From an uncultured Clostridia bacterium (GTDB lineage: Bacteria > Bacillota > Clostridia > TANB77 > CAG-508), in NCBI GenBank assembly GCA_947626705.1, contig CANQTJ010000062.1, positions 1-9,175 of the forward strand: DNA of 9,175 bases, given 5' to 3'. The position numbers and the translations under genes were made by a program. This document shows, in pieces, positions 5,376-9,175 of this stretch; within the stretch, counting starts at the first letter, position 1, and every line of letters starts with the position of its first letter. A model generated the notes under the pieces. The model saw only the letters and a list, made by a program, of their open reading frames with translations, made no database searches and was not told the DNA's origin.

Positions 5376-5915
5376 TTAATAATTTTCAGCTTTTATTTCA
5401 AAATAAGCTCTTGGGTGTGCACATACTGGGCATATTTCTGGAGCATTTTTTCCAATTACAATATGTCCACAATTTCTACATTTCCAAATTGCATCGCCAT
5501 CTTTGCTAAATACTAATCCATTTTCTACATTTTCTAATAATTTTAAAAATCTTGCTTCATGTTCTTTTTCTATCTTTCCTACTTCTGTAAATAGATATGC
5601 AATATGGTCAAATCCTTCTTCTTTTGCTTCTTTTGCCATTCTGTCATACATATCTGTCCATTCATAGTTTTCTCCTTCTGCTGCTGCTTTTAAATTTTCT
5701 GCTGTTGATTTTATTTCTCCACCTTGCAATAATTTAAACCACATTTTAGCATGCTCTTTTTCATTATCAGCTGTTTCTAAAAATATTGCTGCTAATTGCT
5801 CATATCCTTCTTTTTTTGCTTTACTTGCAAAATATGTATATTTGTTTCTTGCCTGTGATTCTCCTGCAAATGCTTCCATTAAATTTTTTTCTGTTTTTGA
5901 ACCTTTTAATTCCAT
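5376..5915 (-). CDS. rbr: Rubrerythrin
   Basis: Rubrerythrin is the NADH-linked (via rubredoxin-type partners) peroxidase of anaerobes and acts in the cytoplasm. The 179-residue protein has a four-helix diiron domain with AFAGESQARNKY (residues 15-26, Glu19) and the first E-x-x-H in ADNEKEHAKMW (Glu52, His55). YEWTDMY follows (84-90, Glu85 with Asp88), and then the second E-x-x-H in KIEKEHEARF (Glu116, His119). The C-terminal rubredoxin domain has CRNC (146-149) and CPVC (162-165) for one iron. The domain order and length match the classical form, and all main ligands are present. AGGAGG lies 7 nt before the ATG. It is a single-gene unit, divergent from the U32 gene. GC is visibly higher than in the U32 gene, as is common for strongly expressed genes in AT-rich genomes. 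Confidence 0.97.
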   Translation of the reverse strand: MELKGSKTEKNLMEAFAGESQARNKYTYFASKAKKEGYEQLAAIFLETADNEKEHAKMWFKLLQGGEIKSTAENLKAAAEGENYEWTDMYDRMAKEAKEEGFDHIAYLFTEVGKIEKEHEARFLKLLENVENGLVFSKDGDAIWKCRNCGHIVIGKNAPEICPVCAHPRAYFEIKAENY

Positions 5916-5972
5916 TTTCTTTCCTCCTAAATATATTTTTATTTTATTATATTTTTTTATTTTCTATATTAG

Positions 5973-5999
5973 TTTATATCAATTTATTTTTGTTGTCAA
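5973..5999 (-). promoter_or_regulatory. Candidate rubrerythrin promoter
   Basis: A perfect -35 TTGACA (5994-5999, minus strand) is followed 15 nt later by TATAAA (5973-5978), or at 17 nt by TAAACT. A second TATAAT at 5946-5951 has no matching -35. The precise -10 is therefore uncertain. No convincing PerR box was seen. Confidence 0.5.
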
Positions 6000-6015
6000 G
6001 AAACAAATTTATACA

Positions 6016-6044
6016 TTTACTTTACTGTCAAAAAATGTTATAAT
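6016..6044 (+). promoter_or_regulatory. Promoter of the U32-family gene
   Basis: TTTACT (6016-6021), a 17-nt spacer and TATAAT (6039-6044) preceded by TGT (extended -10). Transcription should start near 6051, leaving a leader of about 49 bases before the ATG at 6100. Confidence 0.7.
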
Positions 6045-6099
6045 ATAAAAATAGTACAAGTAGTGAACTACAACATAATTTGTATGGAGGAAATCTAAT

Positions 6100-8166
6100 A
6101 TGATTGATTTACTTTCACCTGTAGGTAATTTTGAGAGTTTAAAAGCAGCTATTCAAAATGGTGCAAATAGTGTATATTTTGGAGCTGATTTATTCAGTGC
6201 AAGAGCATTTGCTACAAATTTTAATATAAATGAGTTAGAACAAGCTATATTATATGCTAAAACACGTGGAATAAAAACTAACCTTACTTTAAATACATTA
6301 ATAAAAAATAGTGAATTTAATCAAGCTTTTCTACTAGCAAAAAAAGCTTATGAGTTTGGTATTGATGCGATAATTGTTCAAGATTTAGGATTAGCTAAAC
6401 AGTTAATAAAGCATTTTCTTAATTTAGATATACACGCTAGTACACAAATGTCTATACATAACCTACAAGGCGTTTTAGAAATGCAAAATTTAGGTTTTAA
6501 AAGAGTTGTATTAGCACGTGAACTTTCTATTCAAGAAATTGAATATATATGTAAAAATTCTAACATTGAAATCGAAGTTTTTATACATGGTGCTTTATGT
6601 ATTTCTTATTCTGGTCAATGTCTTTTTTCTAGTATGATTGGTGGGCGTTCTGGAAATCGTGGAAAATGTGCTCAAGCTTGTAGATTACCTTATGAATTAT
6701 TAGAAAATAATAAACAAATTGATGATGGTTATCTTATTAGCCCTCGTGATTTATGTGCGTTGGACTTTATTCCAGATTTAATTAATGCAGGAGTTACATG
6801 TTTAAAAATTGAAGGTAGAATGAAAAGTCCAGAATATGTCGCTACTGTAACTCGTATTTATAGAAAATATATTGATTTAGCAGAATCTGATGAAAAATAT
6901 ATTATTAATGAAGATGATAGAAAAACTTTACTACAAGTATTTAATAGAGGAATGTCTTCAAATGGTCATTTATCAAATTATCCAAATAAAAATTTAATAT
7001 TTAAAGAAAAACCTAACAATATGGGATTATTTTTAGGTAATGTAGAAAAGTATAATAAAAATAAGGGGTATATAACTGTAAAATTAAAAGAACCTATTGA
7101 GATTGGAGATACAGTTTCTTTAGAAAATGAAACTGGTACTTATAATGTTTCTGAATTAATGATAAATAATAAAAATGCTAAAGAAACATCAATTGGTCAA
7201 ACTGTTACTATAGGTAGAATGAAGGGTAATATTAATTTAGGTGATAAAATATTTAAAATGTCTTCTAAAAAGATAAACTTAATTGCATCTGAAAGTATAA
7301 AGAGTGAACAAAGAAAAATTCCTCTAAATTGTAAAGCAATTATTAAAAAAGGTTATCCGATTCAATTAAATGTTACATCTGCAAATAATTTAGATATTTA
7401 TTATGGTTTAAATATTATATGTAAATCTAATATAATTCCAGAAGAAGCTAAAAATAAGCCTTTAGAAAAAGAAAAAGTTTTTAGTCAATTAAATAGAACA
7501 AATAATTCTTTATATGAATTTAAAAATATTGATATAGAATTAGATAATAATGTTTTTTTGCCTAAAATTAGTTCATTAAATGAACTTAGAAGAAATGCAC
7601 TAAATTTAGTTTATAATTTTGCTACTAATAATGCAAAAAGAAATGGTAAAGATATTGCTTTTGATAAATTGCAAAAATCGAATAAAACATTACATTATGA
7701 AAAAACAATTTCTCTATTATTAAATATATTAAATTCTACTTTTGATTATTCTAAATTAAAAAATATTGATAATGTATATGTTCCATTAAAATATTTTCTT
7801 AATAATATTTATGATAATATTATACAAACTTTGCATAAAAACTTTAATCTTTATATTTATATGCCAACAATTATAAAATCTAATTATATTAATATCTTTT
7901 ATGATGGTATTGTAAAGGCTGTTAAAAAATATAATATTAAAGGATTTATATTATCAAATATTTCTAATTTTTCTATGTTAGAAAATATAATTAATAATAA
8001 AAATTTTGAATTGATTGCTAATTATACATTTAATACATTTAATAGTTATAGTGTAAATGAATTAAAAACTCTAAAATTTAATCGATTTACCATTTCACCT
8101 GAATCTGATAAAGAGATTATATTAAATCTTTGTCGGTCGGTAATGACTTTTTACAACCTGAATTAA
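6100..8166 (+). CDS. U32 family protein (RlhA-like, DUF3656), main N-terminal part of a frameshifted gene
   Basis: The family is annotated as peptidase U32, but characterised members such as E. coli RlhA and TrhP are iron-sulfur proteins needed for hydroxylation of 23S rRNA or tRNA. Residues 1-290 form the U32 barrel. LLSPVGNFESLKAAIQNGA (4-22) opens it, DIHASTQMSIHN (110-121) follows, and the signature EVFIHGALCISYSGQC lies at 159-174. GNRGKCAQAC (185-194) and CLKIEGRMKSPEYV (234-247) come next. Cys167, 174, 190 and 194 are probable cluster ligands. A DUF3656-like region follows with GLFLGNVEKYN and GDTVSLENETG. GGAGG lies 9 nt before the ATG. The frame ends in an unrelated tail (RSVMTFYNLN), whereas the true C-terminus lies in the -1 frame (8130-8516). 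The whole gene would encode about 805 residues, normal for the long class. An RlhA-like role is inferred from family only. Confidence 0.88.
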   Translation: MIDLLSPVGNFESLKAAIQNGANSVYFGADLFSARAFATNFNINELEQAILYAKTRGIKTNLTLNTLIKNSEFNQAFLLAKKAYEFGIDAIIVQDLGLAKQLIKHFLNLDIHASTQMSIHNLQGVLEMQNLGFKRVVLARELSIQEIEYICKNSNIEIEVFIHGALCISYSGQCLFSSMIGGRSGNRGKCAQACRLPYELLENNKQIDDGYLISPRDLCALDFIPDLINAGVTCLKIEGRMKSPEYVATVTRIYRKYIDLAESDEKYIINEDDRKTLLQVFNRGMSSNGHLSNYPNKNLIFKEKPNNMGLFLGNVEKYNKNKGYITVKLKEPIEIGDTVSLENETGTYNVSELMINNKNAKETSIGQTVTIGRMKGNINLGDKIFKMSSKKINLIASESIKSEQRKIPLNCKAIIKKGYPIQLNVTSANNLDIYYGLNIICKSNIIPEEAKNKPLEKEKVFSQLNRTNNSLYEFKNIDIELDNNVFLPKISSLNELRRNALNLVYNFATNNAKRNGKDIAFDKLQKSNKTLHYEKTISLLLNILNSTFDYSKLKNIDNVYVPLKYFLNNIYDNIIQTLHKNFNLYIYMPTIIKSNYINIFYDGIVKAVKKYNIKGFILSNISNFSMLENIINNKNFELIANYTFNTFNSYSVNELKTLKFNRFTISPESDKEIILNLCRSVMTFYNLN

Positions 8167-8516
8167 TTATATATGGAAATACTCCTTTAATGAATATTAG
8201 CTATTGCCTTTGTGGCAATACTAATAAATGTTATCCTACTTGCTTTTCAAAATGTAACTCGAATAATAAATATTTTTTAAAAGATAGAATGAAAATGAAT
8301 TTTAGAATTTTATTTGATAATATTCAAACCATTTCAACTATTTATAATAGTAAAACTACTTTTTTAAAAGCAAATGAATTTAATTCTAACTTTTTAAGAA
8401 TTGATATTTTAGATGAGAATATTGATGAAATTAATGATATTTCTAATCATATATTATTAGGTAATAGATTTAATGGAAACAAATATACAAATGCTAATTT
8501 AAATCGTAATATATAA
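8130..8516 (+). CDS. C-terminal part of the same U32 protein, in the -1 frame
   Basis: This frame continues the U32 protein: QPELIIYGNTPLMNISYCLCG, then NKCYPTCFSKC and YFLKDRMKMNFRILFDN. The pattern E-L-x-x-Y-G-x-x-P-L-M followed by clustered cysteines and a D-R-x-x-x-x-F-x-I segment is the usual end of long U32/DUF3656 proteins. The frame opens at 8112, after TAA at 8109-8111, so the shift lies between 8112 and 8166. The listed left end is a TTG codon inside the overlap with no ribosome site, so independent translation is unlikely. It should be read as part of the gene starting at 6100. The break may be a sequencing or assembly error, a real mutation, or variable. The fragment is followed closely by the strong terminator at 8528-8558. 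Confidence 0.75.
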   Translation: MSVGNDFLQPELIIYGNTPLMNISYCLCGNTNKCYPTCFSKCNSNNKYFLKDRMKMNFRILFDNIQTISTIYNSKTTFLKANEFNSNFLRIDILDENIDEINDISNHILLGNRFNGNKYTNANLNRNI

Positions 8517-8527
8517 AAAATAAAAAA

Positions 8528-8558
8528 AATTACTCATGCAACGCCAACATGAGTAATT
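8528..8558. terminator. Strong bidirectional terminator
   Basis: AATTACTCATG (8528-8538) and CATGAGTAATT (8548-8558) form an 11-bp perfect stem with a 9-nt loop CAACGCCAA (8539-8547). On the plus strand it is followed by AATTTTTTATTTTTTT and on the minus strand by a run of T from the A-tract at 8522-8529. It ends both the U32 gene (stop at 8514-8516) and the converging small gene (stop at 8588-8590). The loop is the exact complement of a sequence in the leader of that small gene. Confidence 0.9.
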
Positions 8559-8587
8559 AATTTTTTATTTTTTTAAGTAATATTATT

Positions 8588-8833
8588 CTATCGTACAATC
8601 AATTTTTCACCTTCAACGCGCCACCAAATGTTTGTGCCTTCAATATTTCCAGCACCTTGTCTTGAAAATACATCGGTAGCCAACGTTCTTAATTCAAACT
8701 CTATATAATCCTTATCGTTTTCTTCGGAGTTTCTATTTACCTGTTGAGCTATTGCCTTGTATATAGCTTGGCTTATTACATCACTCCGATGTGCAAGTTG
8801 TTGTAAAATAATCATTTTGTTTGCATTTTTCAT
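8588..8833 (-). CDS. Small hypothetical protein (81 residues)
   Basis: The protein begins MKNANKMIILQQLAHRSDVIS, continues with a helical AIYKAIAQQVNRNSEEND segment and LRTLATDVFSRQGAG, and ends TNIWWRVEGEKLIVR. There is no signal peptide or membrane helix, and the WWRVEGEKLIVR end looks like a pair of beta strands. I do not recognise the family. The ATG at 8831-8833 is chosen because AGGAGG lies 8 nt upstream. A longer frame reaching 8917 would run through the promoter and ribosome site, so it is rejected. GC is about 35% by hand count, well above the neighbouring U32 gene but similar in feel to remA and rubrerythrin, so it may reflect strong expression rather than transfer. It has a strong promoter (8885-8913) and terminator (8528-8558), forming a self-contained unit. 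Its function remains unassigned. Confidence 0.85.
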   Translation of the reverse strand: MKNANKMIILQQLAHRSDVISQAIYKAIAQQVNRNSEENDKDYIEFELRTLATDVFSRQGAGNIEGTNIWWRVEGEKLIVR

Positions 8834-8852
8834 GCTTTTTTCCTCCTGAATT

Positions 8853-8875
8853 TTTTTTGGCGTTGAACGAAAAAA
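8853..8875 (-). promoter_or_regulatory. Leader hairpin whose loop complements the gene's own terminator loop
   Basis: In the minus-strand transcript TTTTTT (8870-8875) and AAAAAA (8853-8858) can pair, leaving an 11-nt loop CGTTCAACGCC. The sequence CAACGCCAA (8857-8865) that this loop displays is a perfect 9-nt complement of the whole terminator loop TTGGCGTTG (8539-8547, minus strand). The hairpin sits at the extreme 5' end of the predicted mRNA and 5 bases upstream of AGGAGG. Confidence 0.45.
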
Positions 8876-8884
8876 GTTTATACT

Positions 8885-8913
8885 ATTATAATAATACCAT
8901 ATTTTTATGTAAA
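8885..8913 (-). promoter_or_regulatory. Promoter of the small hypothetical gene
   Basis: The minus strand has TTTACA (8908-8913), a 17-nt spacer and a perfect TATAAT (8885-8890). Transcription should start near 8878, giving a leader of roughly 45 bases. The -35 box begins 31 bases past the stop of the RNHCP gene. Confidence 0.75.
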
Positions 8914-8944
8914 GCACAAGTCTTTTTTACAATTTTTTACATTT

Positions 8945-9175
8945 TTAAATTACAAGATGTTTACTACTTAAATCTATTAATAAATCCATATTATCATCTT
9001 TTGCTGATTTATTTTTTCTTATAGCACCACATTTTTGACACTTAAAAACTATTACATATCCTTTTTTCCCATCTATCTGCATACTAACAGGCATTAAATC
9101 CCCATGACATTGTTCAGCTCTATCACCTGGATTTTTGTCTACATGCTTTGAATGTAAACAATATGGACAATGATT
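8945..9175 (-). CDS. RNHCP-domain protein, C-terminal 76 residues (runs off right edge)
   Basis: The visible part begins NHCPYCLHSKHVD, followed by PGDRAEQCHGDLMPV, VIVFKCQKCG, and KDDNMDLLIDLSS near the end. This matches the RNHCP domain (named for Arg-Asn-His-Cys-Pro), here with the first Arg cut off by the window edge. Cys3, Cys6, Cys23, Cys46 and Cys49 of the visible piece look like metal, probably zinc, ligands in a zinc-ribbon-like fold. The family is small, widespread in Firmicutes and some other bacteria, and has no established function. The stop is TAA at 8945-8947. No clear terminator follows before the next promoter, so some transcription could continue into the 81-residue gene. 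Confidence 0.88.
   Translation of the reverse strand, partial: NHCPYCLHSKHVDKNPGDRAEQCHGDLMPVSMQIDGKKGYVIVFKCQKCGAIRKNKSAKDDNMDLLIDLSSKHLVI

Noticed and set aside
5916..6099. PerR box between rubrerythrin and the U32 gene
   Set aside because: The region has TTATAAT-like pieces that are promoter -10 boxes, but no 15-bp inverted repeat of the PerR type.
8145..8154. Programmed -1 ribosomal frameshift in the U32 gene
   Set aside because: The only T-rich candidate (T TTT TAC) does not fit the X XXY YYZ slippery form, no strong downstream hairpin was seen, and the family is not known for recoding. A mutation or sequence error is simpler.
8539..8865. Small transposable element with CAACGCCAA terminal inverted repeats
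   Set aside because: The repeats are only 9 bp, one falls in the middle of a terminator loop, and no target-site duplication was visible. It is kept as an alternative only.
8834..8917. Longer N-terminus for the 81-residue protein
   Set aside because: It would start upstream of the predicted transcript start and be translated through the -10 box, the leader hairpin and the ribosome site.

Overview
The window is very AT-rich (some stretches of the large plus-strand gene fall below 20% GC). It carries strong AGGAGG-type ribosome sites, A/T-rich sigma-A promoters with extended -10 elements, and the yicC-remA-rpoZ-gmk gene group. Together with rubrerythrin, this points to a low-GC anaerobic Firmicute of class Clostridia, probably an uncultured gut-type lineage. 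The species cannot be named from the sequence alone. Standard bacterial code fits all the genes.

Layout. Positions 1-123 hold the start of a VanZ-family membrane protein running off the left edge (minus strand), with its own promoter. Positions 231-932 (minus) encode a highly repetitive coiled-coil protein built from two tandem repeat arrays. Its leader holds an inverted repeat, and a perfect 16-bp palindrome sits at the likely promoter. Positions 1154-1486 (minus) encode a small single-pass membrane protein of unknown function with its own promoter and terminator.

Positions 1566-5135 (minus) are a tight six-gene operon driven by one strong promoter at 5200-5228. In transcription order it reads rsmE (16S rRNA methyltransferase), an unknown four-helix membrane protein with a lysine-rich tail, yicC (endoribonuclease family), remA (DNA-binding regulator), rpoZ (RNA polymerase omega) and gmk (guanylate kinase). 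The theme is housekeeping RNA and nucleotide metabolism. The rpoZ/gmk order is reversed relative to Bacillus subtilis.

Rubrerythrin (5376-5915, minus) handles peroxide stress. It is divergent from a large U32-family gene (6100-8516, plus) of the RlhA/DUF3656 type, which is split by a -1 frameshift near 8130-8150. A strong bidirectional terminator at 8528-8558 separates this gene from a small unknown gene (8588-8833, minus). That small gene's leader contains a 9-nt sequence exactly complementary to the whole loop of its own terminator, which I consider the most unusual signal in the window. The right edge (8945-9175, minus) is the C-terminal part of an RNHCP-domain zinc-ribbon-like protein.

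No tRNA, rRNA, CRISPR array, insertion sequence or obvious phage module was seen. No stretch over 300 bases lacks a gene.
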